Source: Paraburkholderia sp. Ac-20340
GTDB taxonomy: Bacteria > Pseudomonadota > Gammaproteobacteria > Burkholderiales > Burkholderiaceae
DNA: 64,000 bases
Assembly (NCBI RefSeq): GCF_017104965.1
Contig: NZ_JAAGPR010000007.1
Location: 1-64,000, forward strand
Direction of reading: 5' to 3'
Shown: positions 8,595 through 17,211 of the stretch, piece after piece
How positions within the stretch are numbered: the stretch's first letter is position 1
Layout of the letters: each line of letters begins with the position of its first letter
Position numbers and translations under genes: made by a program
Notes under the pieces: generated by a model
What the model was told of the DNA's origin: nothing
Database searches by the model: none
What the model saw: the letters and a program-made list of their open reading frames with translations, nothing else

Positions 8595-9278
8595 ATGTGT
8601 ACGAACTACGCTGCTGCGCGTCGCGACCGCATCTTCCGGCATTTCGGCGTGGAGCCGCCTGAGAGCCCGTGGCGCGACGAAGTCTACAAGGACTACCCCG
8701 CACCAATTATCCGGCGCGCAGAGGCTGGCCAACAGGCGGACGTCGCCACGTTCGGCATGGTTCCGCGCAAGCATATCCCACCTGGCGTACGGGTCTTCGA
8801 CACGATGAACGCGCGCGCAGAGAGCGTGGGCGAAAAGCGCAGCTTCAGCGGAGCGTGGAAGCGGCAGCAGCTGTGCCTCGTGCCGTGCGAAGCGTTTTAC
8901 GAGCCGAACTACGAGAGCGGGAAGGCCGTTCGTTGGCGCATCAACATGGCCTCAGGCGAGCCGTTCGCCATTGCTGGGCTATGGAGGGAATGGGACGAAG
9001 GCGAAGCAGGCACGGCGCTGTCGTTCACCATGCTGACCGTCAACTCGAACGAACACGCGTTGATGCAGCGCTTCCACAAACCGGGTGACGAGAAGCGCTC
9101 GGTCGTCATCGTGCGGCCGACCGATTACGAGAGCTGGCTCGGCAGCCGCTCGATGGACGAGGCCCGCTCGTTTCTCAACCTGTTCCCAGCGGAATTGATG
9201 CATGCGGAGCCGTGCCCCGCTCCGCCGCGCGCGCCGAAGAACAACGCGACTGCGCCTGACGTGGAAGCAGCGAAATGA
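8595..9278 (+). CDS. SRAP-domain protein (YedK/HMCES-like abasic-site sensor)
   Basis: A 227-residue SOS-response-associated peptidase-fold protein. Family members protect abasic sites in single-stranded DNA by forming a thiazolidine crosslink through Cys2 after removal of Met1. All key residues can be placed: Cys2 (MCTNYA), Asn72 in MNARAE, Glu103 in CEAFYEP, and His161 in RFHKPGDEKR. ATG 8595 is fixed by a perfect AGGAGG four bases before it and by the need for Cys at position 2; the frame is open further upstream but not used. The stop overlaps the next start (ATGA), so the next gene is coupled. Such genes often occur on plasmids, islands and phages. Confidence 0.93.
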   Translation: MCTNYAAARRDRIFRHFGVEPPESPWRDEVYKDYPAPIIRRAEAGQQADVATFGMVPRKHIPPGVRVFDTMNARAESVGEKRSFSGAWKRQQLCLVPCEAFYEPNYESGKAVRWRINMASGEPFAIAGLWREWDEGEAGTALSFTMLTVNSNEHALMQRFHKPGDEKRSVVIVRPTDYESWLGSRSMDEARSFLNLFPAELMHAEPCPAPPRAPKNNATAPDVEAAK

Positions 9279-9634
9279 ACAAGTGGGATGCCGAAACGAA
9301 AGCGGAGCTACTCACGTTCCTTGTCGTCGGCCAGCTGTTCGCATTTGCGCGCAGTGGGGAATGGCTTCGGACGGACCACCTCATCGAGTCGGCCCAAATG
9401 TGGCTGAGCTCAAACGGCGCATCGTGCGATTGGCTTGTGCGTGCACAGCTCATCGACGCATGTCGCGCGCTCGCTGTTCGCGCACTCGATTTGCCATTCC
9501 CACAGACCGAGTCAGACCTTGTGCAGCTCTTCAACCTGAACCGTGGCTGGTTCCTCGACTACCGGAAACCTGTCGTCCAGCAGATTCATGCGCAGAGCGT
9601 TGCTTACATCTCTCAAGGCGCAGGCTGCGCGTGA
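9275..9634 (+). CDS. Hypothetical protein coupled to SRAP gene
   Basis: A 119-residue soluble protein of unknown function. Its ATG overlaps the SRAP stop codon. The first part (TKAELLTFLVVGQLFAFARSGEW) is hydrophobic but interrupted by charged residues, so it is probably not a signal peptide. The rest is helical in appearance (WLVRAQLIDACRALAVRALDL). The coupling to an abasic-site protector hints at a DNA-related role but does not prove one. The same frame after its TGA carries the degraded small gene described next. Confidence 0.55.
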   Translation: MNKWDAETKAELLTFLVVGQLFAFARSGEWLRTDHLIESAQMWLSSNGASCDWLVRAQLIDACRALAVRALDLPFPQTESDLVQLFNLNRGWFLDYRKPVVQQIHAQSVAYISQGAGCA

Positions 9635-9842
9635 AGCTGCGCCGATTACGTACTATGGGGACATGCAATTGCGCAACAAGATGAACCTCTTGCTCCCGAC
9701 CGAGATGCTGCGAGCAGCACAATCCACCCGGGACATTCGGCTTATTGAGTCGTCTGGGGTCGTAGGGACGTTTAGCTCAGAAGAGAAAGCCCAGAGCGCC
9801 GTTTTGGAGTGGGCTCTTGTCTGGGTCGACCAGCACGGATAG
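9635..9842 (+). pseudogene. Frameshifted small gene, paralogue of 46986-47204
   Basis: Directly after the stop of the previous gene its frame reads DYVLWGHAIAQQDE...DAASSTIH to about 9727. The neighbouring frame then continues from 9729 as RDIRLIESSGVVGTF...WALVWVDQHG to the stop at 9842. The two halves align with the two halves of the degraded gene at 46986 (FVLWGHAVAQQDE...AASGTISQ, KNKLIEASGVPDVF). One extra C in the CCC run at 9727-9729 accounts for the break. No start codon with a ribosome site precedes the first half, so the 5' end is probably lost too. The family is a small Burkholderia protein of unknown function. Confidence 0.65.
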
Positions 9843-10002
9843 TCACGGGAATCGACTCGCTGACCGCCAGATTTCGCGTAGCGCTCGTTGCTCGCCAGCC
9901 GCCGACCGCAGATGCAGGGCCGGTTTAGTTTGTTCGCTGGACACGCGCCGAGGAAGCCGTTAGCCTGAAAGCGTTTCGCGCCCCGATGTTAAGGAGCCAC
10001 AC

Positions 10003-10311
10003 ATGCAAGTGAGCACCGACACCCTGGTTGAAATGTTGCGTGAAGTCGAAGCTGAGGACCCCATCGACTATGCCGACCTACCCTTTGGGGAGGAAGAGCT
10101 CAGACGTCTCGTGATGAGCTCGCTCGTAGAACGGCACAACGTCGTCGAAGAGGGTATGCCAACCTCTGATATCCATGCGCTCTATCTTCTCAGTACCGCA
10201 AAGCTTGTTCTGGAAAATACCGTGCTGCACGCTCGACTGCTCCTACTGCAAGGACAGCAAGTGGACGTTCAGTCGTTTCTCGCACCGTTCACGCTAAAGG
10301 GCCGCAGGTAG
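10003..10311 (+). CDS. Small hypothetical protein
   Basis: A 102-residue acidic, helical-looking protein (EMLREVEAEDPIDYADLPFG, LYLLSTAKLVLENTVLHARLLL) with no recognised domain. It has a good ribosome site (AAGGAG, 6 bases before ATG 10003) and coding-like composition, so it is probably real. It has no signal peptide or membrane span and is monocistronic as far as can be seen. Confidence 0.6.
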   Translation: MQVSTDTLVEMLREVEAEDPIDYADLPFGEEELRRLVMSSLVERHNVVEEGMPTSDIHALYLLSTAKLVLENTVLHARLLLLQGQQVDVQSFLAPFTLKGRR

Positions 10312-10623
10312 TCAACCGATACCTCTCTGTGCCAAAATTTAAAACTCGATACCTAAAGATGTCTTTAGACTTCCTTCATCAGGTAGCGCACTTCTACATC
10401 CAAGCTATCTGCGAACTGAGTTACTTTGACAATTCACTAGCGATTCGACACGCTCGTTAGCATTAGCGATAGCCTCGAAAAAGCTCGGTCTGTGAGTCCG
10501 CGTAGGCTCAATTCGCTTCAACCGACCGCAGCTAGGAATACGCCAGTTGACTTGTGTTATCCTGGCCATATACGACCTACCCTTACCTGCTCTAGATTAG
10601 CTCCCAGAGTGGAGCGCAAGTCG
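10312..10623. other. Intergenic region upstream of H-NS-like gene
   Basis: About 310 bases, locally AT-rich (for example AAATTTAAAACTCGATACC near 10336), in keeping with a leader of a nucleoid-protein gene. No gene, repeat or clear promoter pair was identified. Confidence 0.4.
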
Positions 10624-10965
10624 ATGGACGAAAGAAAACGAGACAGCATAGTGGCCTACCTGCGCCGCAGGATGGCCGAGTTGGGCATCGAACCCGACGA
10701 TGTAGCCGCGTCAATCGCAGCTGACCAAGAGAAAACTCGAGCGGCGCGTTACCGTGACGCTTTCGGAAATACATGGGACGGCAAAGGCGATATCCCGCAG
10801 TGGCTGGTCCAGGCCACCAGCGCGGGCCAGTCGCTCGAACACTTCGCAATCAGCAAATCAACGGAAGCCCAGCCTAAGCATCGCTCCGGCGTTGACTGGG
10901 GCAATGACCCGTTCGCGGGCAGCCGGCTCGCTACCGTCAAGACCGAGCACGTCAGAGCAGCGTGA
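10624..10965 (+). CDS. H-NS family nucleoid-associated protein (single DNA-binding tail)
   Basis: A 113-residue H-NS-like protein. The N-terminal half (MDERKRDSIVAYLRRRMAEL) is helical and would oligomerise. The C-terminal half carries the H-NS DNA-binding signature YRDAFGNTWDGKGDIPQWL around residues 42-60, which inserts into the minor groove of AT-rich DNA. Burkholderia genomes encode many such small variants, often on islands, where they silence foreign genes. ATG 10624 was chosen for GGAG 9 bases upstream and the family N-terminus; the frame is open 44 codons further up. A tail after the domain (about 50 residues) is less conserved. Confidence 0.8.
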   Translation: MDERKRDSIVAYLRRRMAELGIEPDDVAASIAADQEKTRAARYRDAFGNTWDGKGDIPQWLVQATSAGQSLEHFAISKSTEAQPKHRSGVDWGNDPFAGSRLATVKTEHVRAA

Positions 10966-11003
10966 ACTCCTTACGTGCCGGCCACGGGGCATTATGAACG
11001 CCG

Positions 11004-11255
11004 TTAGTGCAGAGTGTGCTCGTCCTCGTCACGATAGCAGTCAATGATACCCATGCAATATGCGACGCCGATACGCACCGCAAGCGTCTGAGGAAACGGT
11101 CCTCCCGGCACCCGCATAACCTCGGCTGTTAGCGGCGCCAAGCGTGGCTCCGTTGGGTCGACGATACGACAGGATACGTCGGCTTCTCCTGACGAAACGG
11201 AAAAGACCTGCACGTGAATCTCGAGACCTTGATAAGTATCTGTGAACGTCTCCAT
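11004..11255 (-). CDS. Small hypothetical protein
   Basis: An 83-residue protein opening METFTDTYQGLEIHVQVF, with a beta-rich appearance and two cysteines. It matches no family I can name. The ATG at 11255 is supported by GGAGG 6 bases upstream, which also argues against the longer frame from 11285. It is convergent with the H-NS-like gene and downstream of the aminotransferase remnant on the same strand. Small proteins of this type are common in Burkholderia islands. Confidence 0.6.
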   Translation of the reverse strand: METFTDTYQGLEIHVQVFSVSSGEADVSCRIVDPTEPRLAPLTAEVMRVPGGPFPQTLAVRIGVAYCMGIIDCYRDEDEHTLH

Positions 11256-11329
11256 GTCGGCCTCCGCGCGCTCTGTGCGAATCATCCTAGCACGCTATCA
11301 CGAAGTTCAACCCTCGTTCGTAGAGTTAG

Positions 11330-12210
<881 letters not shown>

Positions 12211-12711
12211 TTACGGCTTCGCAATCAGGAAGCGCGTTCGGTCTTTCGTATTTGCAATCCATGACGGTGCACGGCCCCGGCCACTCCACGTCGCCCCGCT
12301 CTTGGGGTCAGCGTACAACGCTGGTTGCGGACCTCGACGATAGTTGCCGGGCTTTCCGGCTCGCTTTACGACCGCGCTTCTGGACGACGTTGCACCTGCG
12401 ACGAGAAACTTGCTCCGGTCCTTCGCGTTCGCAATCCATTGCGGCGCGCGCCCATGGCCGGTCCAGGCTGCGCCGGTCTTCGGGTCAAAATACTTCGCTG
12501 CCGATGTAGCCGACTTCGCACTTGCCGCCTCGCCAGGCTTGCGACCGCGGCGCTTTCCGACGAACGCCTCAATATCGGCAACGCTAATGCTGTGTTTGTG
12601 CATCAAGTCTCGAATTTTTTCGAGCGCCGCGGTCGACTTGGTCGAAGCCACTACCGCCGCCTGGGCCTGCAGTTTTGCAATCTTTTCCTGAATCGATTCA
12701 AGTGTTGCCAT
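12211..12711 (-). CDS. H-NS family protein with two tandem DNA-binding domains
   Basis: A 166-residue H-NS-like protein. Residues 1-60 form the helical oligomerisation part (ATLESIQEKIAKLQAQAAVV). Two copies of the H-NS DNA-binding motif follow: YFDPKTGAAWTGHGRAPQWI at about 73-92 and YADPKSGATWSGRGRAPSWI at about 133-152. Each is followed by a similar tail (NAKDRSKFLVA and NTKDRTRFLIA), so the C-terminal domain has been duplicated, including its linker. Linkers are basic (KRRGRKPGE, KRAGKPGNYRRG). The usual family has one domain. Two domains would raise affinity or allow bridging. The ATG at 12711 has a purine-rich ribosome site (GAGAGAGGAAAT). Confidence 0.85.
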   Translation of the reverse strand: MATLESIQEKIAKLQAQAAVVASTKSTAALEKIRDLMHKHSISVADIEAFVGKRRGRKPGEAASAKSATSAAKYFDPKTGAAWTGHGRAPQWIANAKDRSKFLVAGATSSRSAVVKRAGKPGNYRRGPQPALYADPKSGATWSGRGRAPSWIANTKDRTRFLIAKP

Positions 12712-12964
12712 TGCGATTTCCTCTCTCTATCCACGGACTCCACGCACTATGCCATAGTGCGCAGCGATGTTAAGAAAGTTGTAGTTTGATGTTGCCAATC
12801 CCTTCCGAATTGCTCGTTCTACGTTAATCAGTGGCTAACCCTTTCCCGCTTCCAGCGTCTTTTAGTGATGCTGCGCTCCTCGCGATACAGCAGAGAAAAT
12901 CCCCTCTTTTCTCAATGCAATGATGACGAGAACTGCACGTTGCACTTGAACTCAGCAGCTCGAC

Positions 12965-14230
12965 TTAAAATTCGATTTCATCATTGCCGTAACCGTCATG
13001 CACAGTAACCAAAGGCCCTCCGCCTAGGGTATCTACGTAGTCGACAGCCGCATGTGAATACTTCACACCTGTGGTTCGCGAAAATTTTAGACTCCCTGGC
13101 ACGAATTGCACTGCAAACCGCTCCTCGAGCGTACCTTGCGCGGTTGTCCGATTGAAGAGCACGACGTTCGTGCCTCCCGCGTGCTGAACAGAAGAGAATT
13201 TAACGCCATCGAACTTCTCCTCATGTACCTGATTGAGGTACTCGCCCATCATCTGAGTCATGAGATAGTCTGCCTCTCTTCCGGGAACGACAGGCTGCGA
13301 GACGAGGTGATGAAGCATATGCAAGAGCCAATGTCGCTTCAGCTTCTCGTCGTAATCAGGCTGGAACAGGCTCAGCCTGTTTATCGCCGTTGCGCGCTCC
13401 AGCCTTTCGAAATCAAGTACCTTTAGTCGCTCGATAGACTCAAGCCTAATGACCGCAACGTCGTTGCCAATGGCTGGACGAACCTCAGCCCGTGCCGTGT
13501 CTTCGTTAAGAGCAACATAAAGCGCGATGACACCTTCCGCATTCATCCTGCCTGCCTTCGCGCTCTCTGCCGGGGGCGGCCCAACTTGCGCAGCCGCATC
13601 AGCGATGACGGCTTTAATCGCCGACATTGATGCACACACACGTGCGCGGAAGAATCCGGTCCCTGCCGGCAACGCATCGACAACTAGTTGTCGTCGCCTC
13701 CCAGCGCCGAGTTCAAGCTTACCAACGTCTGCAAAAAGGTCACCAAAGAGTTCGTACGCACGAGGACTAAAGAAACGGCGACTATGCTTCAGTTCCTCCG
13801 CGGCTAGTCGCCATTCCTCACCAGGGTCGTCCGAATAGGTTGGCCGCAAGACATAGTTCTGCGTCTCGTCCCAAAGCGGACCGCCTCCGTCTTGAGGCCA
13901 ATAATCGTCCAATTCAACAATCGCATCAACAAGTTCGTCGTGAAATGGGAAGTACTGAGCGGTGACCGTTTTGACGATATCAGAAAGCGACTCGCCCCTT
14001 TGAATCCATTCACCGCGATAGTCGCTCCCCGGATTGAATCGCTTCTCTTGGTCGCCAAGACGGTAGTGCTTACGCAACACGGGTTCAATGACTTTAGCCA
14101 GCGACTCGACAGTTACTGCAGAGCGGGTTCTACAGTCACATCGCACACACTTTCGCGTGACGAAGTAAGGTCGCGTCGCCTCCCCAAGGTAGGAGTCGTC
14201 GATGCACGTTTTGCAAATTGCACTTGCCAT
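12965..14230 (-). CDS. Zinc-ribbon/HEPN-RES domain protein (putative toxin effector)
   Basis: About 421 residues. The N-terminus has a CxxC...CxxC zinc-ribbon-like pattern (ICKTC near 5-9, KCVRCDC near 27-33). It is followed by a helical HEPN/RES N-terminal-type region with the block FHDELVDAIVELDDYWPQDGG. The C-terminal part is a RES domain: GFFRARV near 195, then RMNAEGVIALYVALNEDTA and the following EVRP near 230-255. RES domains in toxin-antitoxin systems are ADP-ribosyltransferase-like enzymes that deplete NAD+. There is no Xre antitoxin gene nearby. It lies 132 bases downstream of the reverse transcriptase on the same strand, so it is the likely effector of that RT. ATG 14230 is preferred over 14272 because the zinc ribbon follows directly; the ribosome site is weak. 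Confidence 0.75.
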   Translation of the reverse strand: MASAICKTCIDDSYLGEATRPYFVTRKCVRCDCRTRSAVTVESLAKVIEPVLRKHYRLGDQEKRFNPGSDYRGEWIQRGESLSDIVKTVTAQYFPFHDELVDAIVELDDYWPQDGGGPLWDETQNYVLRPTYSDDPGEEWRLAAEELKHSRRFFSPRAYELFGDLFADVGKLELGAGRRRQLVVDALPAGTGFFRARVCASMSAIKAVIADAAAQVGPPPAESAKAGRMNAEGVIALYVALNEDTARAEVRPAIGNDVAVIRLESIERLKVLDFERLERATAINRLSLFQPDYDEKLKRHWLLHMLHHLVSQPVVPGREADYLMTQMMGEYLNQVHEEKFDGVKFSSVQHAGGTNVVLFNRTTAQGTLEERFAVQFVPGSLKFSRTTGVKYSHAAVDYVDTLGGGPLVTVHDGYGNDEIEF

Positions 14231-14282
14231 TGATAGATGAAAATGATGGTCTTGAGGAACCCGCGCCCTCATTGCGTTTTCA

Positions 14283-14320
14283 CGCTTCTGGAAGCTTAAC
14301 GGGTCTTTTTCTTAGAAGCG
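14283..14320 (-). promoter_or_regulatory. Stem-loop between RT and RES genes
   Basis: CGCTTCT (14283-14289) and AGAAGCG (14314-14320) form a perfect 7-bp stem around a 24-base loop, and AAG/CTT can extend the pairing inside it. Read on the minus strand it precedes the RES start by about 55 bases. It could attenuate read-through from the RT gene or be part of an RNA used by the RT. Confidence 0.4.
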
Positions 14321-14364
14321 CCGCACATGTCAGCAATTCCACAGCTTTTAGAGAGATGCTTTGG

Positions 14365-15684
14365 TCAGGCCGCTTGGCTCCTGAGCGCTTTAGTCCCAGC
14401 TCGTGAAGAAACAAGCTCTATAAATTCCGGCTTAAAGACTGTGTCGTCGAGCAAGTTCATGCCGACGAGCCGTTGCCGGTCCGCCGCATCCAGTGGTTTT
14501 GTCTTTATATTCCATTGACGGCGAAATTCCTTCATTCGCCCATCGACTTCGGTATCAAGCTGTCTAAAAATGCGCTTATCTGTGCAGAACGAGAACGCAG
14601 CCCCCCACGCTCGAACGGTATTCGAGATTCTCCAATATGTGCCAAGTAACGTAGGGTCGCTCAAAAACTGCAGTGGCATCTTCGCGCGGATATTCAGATG
14701 CCGCTCGCTGTCCAATGCACTTTTGCAGAGTGCATCCACCTTCGCGAGCAACGAAGCGCGGGCAGATTTCCCTGGCGAGATAGCCTCTGGCGATACGTCA
14801 CACCCCAAGAAAGAAAATCCCTTCTTTGTTTCGCCTGCAGCTGCCTTCGCCGAATCCGATTGCTTACCCCGCGTCGGTGGGTCGTATGCGTCGAGCTTGA
14901 AGTGGCTGAGCGCCAGCTTCAGCTCCTTCAACCTCTTGAATGCTTGGCTTCGATTGGGCGCAAAGATGATGAGGTCGTCGATGTAACGGACTGACATACA
15001 GTCCCCACCGTTCAGTTGCACATCGATGTCGTGCAGAAGCAGGTTGCATAGCAATGGCGATAGGCAAGAGCCTTGAGCCACGCCGCGCGACGACAAAGGG
15101 AAGATGTCCTGGTGTTCCTTCAGCTCCGCGATGTTTGCAAGCTCAACCTGCATTGCACTCTTTAACAATGCATCGAACTCTGGGTCTTCCGTGTGCTTCG
15201 TGACGATTGCGAGCAACGCGTCCTTCGGGACCTGCGTGAAGAAGTCTTTGATGTCAGTGCGAATGTAGTATGGGTAGTGCACCGCACCTTCATATGCCCG
15301 CTGGATGGCCTTCGCTACTCCACCGTCCTCGACACCACCGAAATTGAACCACTTCTTTTGCACTTCCTTCACGAACTTCATACCGCTCAGTACATCGAGA
15401 ATCGCACGCTGAACAACACGTGATTTGATGGGGGCAATAACAATGGGGCGGCGTTTCGTCTTGTTGGCCTTCTTGGCCGCTACGCCACGGGCCGGTGGGA
15501 ACTTGAAGTTGCCCGCAATCAACTCTTTCCGTAGCGCCACAAGGTGCTTATCGAGGGCGAGCTGGAATGTCTTTGCTTCCTCGCGAGTACTTTCGGAGGT
15601 TGAATTTAGGGCGTTCACCAAAACTGCTCGCGCAGCCTTGCGGAGATTCGGTGTACGACAAAGCTTCTTATAGAGCGGGCCCAT
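14365..15684 (-). CDS. Reverse transcriptase, probable defence-associated (UG/Abi-like)
   Basis: A 439-residue RNA-directed DNA polymerase. RT motifs in order: RRPIVIAPIKSRVVQ near 78-92, motif A RTDIKDFF with Asp144, motif B-like GVAQGSCLSPLLCNLLL at 201-217, catalytic motif C RYIDDLIIF with YIDD at 234-237, and FSFLGCDV near 300. The C-terminal segment (TYWRISNTVRAWG) recalls the thumb of group II-intron-like RTs. There is no HNH endonuclease or maturase extension, no intron ends were seen, and the NAxxH and VTG motifs typical of retron RTs are absent. This suggests an unknown-group or Abi-type RT. The next gene encodes a RES-domain effector candidate, and hairpins precede it. The start at ATG 15684 gives a complete domain; the ribosome site is weak. 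Confidence 0.8.
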   Translation of the reverse strand: MGPLYKKLCRTPNLRKAARAVLVNALNSTSESTREEAKTFQLALDKHLVALRKELIAGNFKFPPARGVAAKKANKTKRRPIVIAPIKSRVVQRAILDVLSGMKFVKEVQKKWFNFGGVEDGGVAKAIQRAYEGAVHYPYYIRTDIKDFFTQVPKDALLAIVTKHTEDPEFDALLKSAMQVELANIAELKEHQDIFPLSSRGVAQGSCLSPLLCNLLLHDIDVQLNGGDCMSVRYIDDLIIFAPNRSQAFKRLKELKLALSHFKLDAYDPPTRGKQSDSAKAAAGETKKGFSFLGCDVSPEAISPGKSARASLLAKVDALCKSALDSERHLNIRAKMPLQFLSDPTLLGTYWRISNTVRAWGAAFSFCTDKRIFRQLDTEVDGRMKEFRRQWNIKTKPLDAADRQRLVGMNLLDDTVFKPEFIELVSSRAGTKALRSQAA

Positions 15685-15734
15685 TTTTCTGGTTCTTGTT
15701 GGGTATGGGGCCGCATTGGTTCGCTTGCCCCTCG

Positions 15735-15847
15735 CCCGGGAAAGTCAGTTTCCTGCGGGCGCGCCGATGCTATGGCTGACCCGTCCGGCGATACATTGCT
15801 GCACGCCGGGCGCTCCGTGCAAATTTGCGGTTCCGGTGGCCGGACCA
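15735..15847 (-). ncRNA. Candidate structured RNA upstream of the RT
   Basis: Within about 50-165 bases upstream of the RT start, on its strand, several stems can form. GGAAA/TTTCC closes around GTCAG at 15739-15753. CCGGCG/CGCCGG closes around a 13-base loop at 15785-15809. A perfect palindrome GCAAATTTGC lies at 15819-15828. An imperfect GGTTCCGG/CCGGACC stem lies at 15829-15847. Many defence RTs use an adjacent non-coding RNA as template, so this is the natural place to look. No direct evidence of transcription is available, and GC-rich DNA forms such stems by chance. Confidence 0.3.
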
Positions 15848-16006
15848 CTCAGCACGAGGCTCAAGCAAACTGCATTATTGATACCAGAATTTGTACGCGA
15901 AAACAACGTGGAGCCCCATTTTCGAGCTCAGTGGTCGATTCCGACTGATGCCCCACTCACGTCTGCTGACTCTGCGAAGAGGAAACCCGAATCTGAGAGA
16001 TTTATG

Positions 16007-16021
16007 GCGTGCAGTATACTG
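16007..16021 (+). promoter_or_regulatory. GntR-type operator before first regulator gene
   Basis: GCGTGCAGTATACTG, one of about ten copies of the element TGCRTGCAGTATRCAG in the 16-39 kb region. It lies 87 bases before the gntR start and contains a TATACT that can serve as -10 hexamer, which suggests autoregulation. Confidence 0.55.
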
Positions 16022-16107
16022 AGCGGTGCGTCCCAAAATCGCCACATCCGGGCCCAGCTGCGTCGGTCTGGCCCTGGATGCGTCATTCATCGAAACAGGC
16101 TGCCTTC

Positions 16108-16788
16108 ATGACAGATATCGAGAAAAACGTCCCTTTAGAAAAACAGGCCTACATCGCCATCAAGAGGATGGTCATTGAAGGAGAGCTGGCTCCCAATCAG
16201 CCCGTCCCGGAAAGCGTCTTGGCCAAGAAACTTGGGATAAGTCGCTCGCCAGTCAAGGCCGCGCTAACTCGATTGATGGAAGATGGGTTCGTAATTGGCG
16301 AAGCCTGGAAGGTTCCATATGTCTCGCCAGTCGACGAGAAGTACATTGATGACGTATACCAACTCCGAAAGGCCCTAGAGACACAATGTGCCGCCCAGGC
16401 GCTCAATCGCATTTCAAGTGCCGAGATTGAGCAGTTCGCCGCATTGCTCACGAGCATTCAGCCCGACTTCGATGCAGGTAACTACAGTCGCGTGCGCGAC
16501 GCGTTCTTCCTGTTTCAGGACATCCTCCTGCGTAATTGCGACAATGAGTTGCTCCGAATGATGCTCGGCAAACTTCGAGACCATATCGAACGTGTTCGTC
16601 ACGCAAGCCGCTCCATTGACGATAGTGAGTTCCATCACCGCGAATATTGGATTCTCAAGGACGAACTAGACGCAATGCGTGCACGCGATTCCGACCGTTT
16701 AGTTCGCATTCTTGCTGACCACACTGACGCATTCCGGGTGTGGATTGTCGAACAGTGGAAGCTCCGCAGCACCCAAAACAGCCAATAA
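16108..16788 (+). CDS. FCD-domain GntR family regulator (copy 1)
   Basis: A 226-residue transcription factor. The N-terminal winged helix-turn-helix is clear (ESVLAKKLGISRSPVKAAL near 31-49), followed by the all-helical FCD ligand domain (YQLRKALETQCAAQAL, NCDNELLRMMLGKLRDHIERV), which normally binds a carboxylate through a metal held by Asp and His residues. It is closely similar over its length to the regulator at 32462-33160; both contain the identical stretch LGISRSPVKAALTRLMEDGF. ATG 16108 was chosen because the paralogue starts at the same point (TDIEKNVPL versus PDIEKNVPL). It probably controls the catabolic genes through the repeated element, including its own promoter. Confidence 0.9.
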   Translation: MTDIEKNVPLEKQAYIAIKRMVIEGELAPNQPVPESVLAKKLGISRSPVKAALTRLMEDGFVIGEAWKVPYVSPVDEKYIDDVYQLRKALETQCAAQALNRISSAEIEQFAALLTSIQPDFDAGNYSRVRDAFFLFQDILLRNCDNELLRMMLGKLRDHIERVRHASRSIDDSEFHHREYWILKDELDAMRARDSDRLVRILADHTDAFRVWIVEQWKLRSTQNSQ

Positions 16789-16800
16789 GCACTCACCACG

Positions 16801-16827
16801 TCAAAGTGCACCCTGCATGCACTTTGA
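16801..16827. promoter_or_regulatory. Palindromic TCAAAGTGCA element
   Basis: TCAAAGTGCA (16801-16810) and TGCACTTTGA (16818-16827) are perfect inverted arms around CCCTGCA. The half TCAAAGTGCA also begins the sites at 17020 and 32036, so this is probably a regulator site and could also act as a hairpin after the gntR stop. Confidence 0.5.
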
Positions 16828-16982
16828 TAATTTGTACCACCTTCTCGCAATTTTCAAAAGTGTCGGTACAAAAAACAACACCGTGTCCCTGCGTTTGAAG
16901 AGCGTGTACCGGTCGTTGGCGGGGTGATGCAAGCAAAATCGCCCCGCACTTCTCGTCCCTCCCAAGAAAGTACTTACCCTGC

Positions 16983-17036
16983 TTGACAGGGGAAAAATGT
17001 CTTCTGATACTGCGTCTCATCAAAGTGCATACAGCG
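16983..17036 (+). promoter_or_regulatory. Porin promoter with downstream operator
   Basis: TTGACA (16983-16988), a 17-base spacer and GATACT (17006-17011) form a near-consensus sigma-70 promoter. The operator-like TCAAAGTGCATACAGC follows at 17020-17035, where a bound repressor would block initiation. The porin start is 175 bases further on. Confidence 0.65.
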
Positions 17037-17211
17037 CGCAGCATGAAGTACGCACTTATAAGGTGCGAGACTACCCTCTCTTGAATGCCGACGTCAAAAA
17101 CGGCGTCCTCGCTCAATTGCCACCACCACGCAACCTTACAAAATCTTTAGTTATACAAATCTTTCACCGAAGTAGTTCACCACAACCTTCAATCACTACG
17201 AGGTAAGCGTT

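Noticed and set aside
9275-9634. Possible translational fusion of the coupled hypothetical gene with the degraded small gene through its TGA
   Set aside because: The paralogue at 46986 begins with its own ATG and ribosome region, so the adjacency is more likely chance decay than stop-codon read-through.
14365-15684. RT as a group II intron maturase or retron RT
   Set aside because: No maturase/HNH extension and no intron boundary sequences were seen. Retron-type NAxxH and VTG motifs were not found. The downstream partner gene points to a defence role instead.
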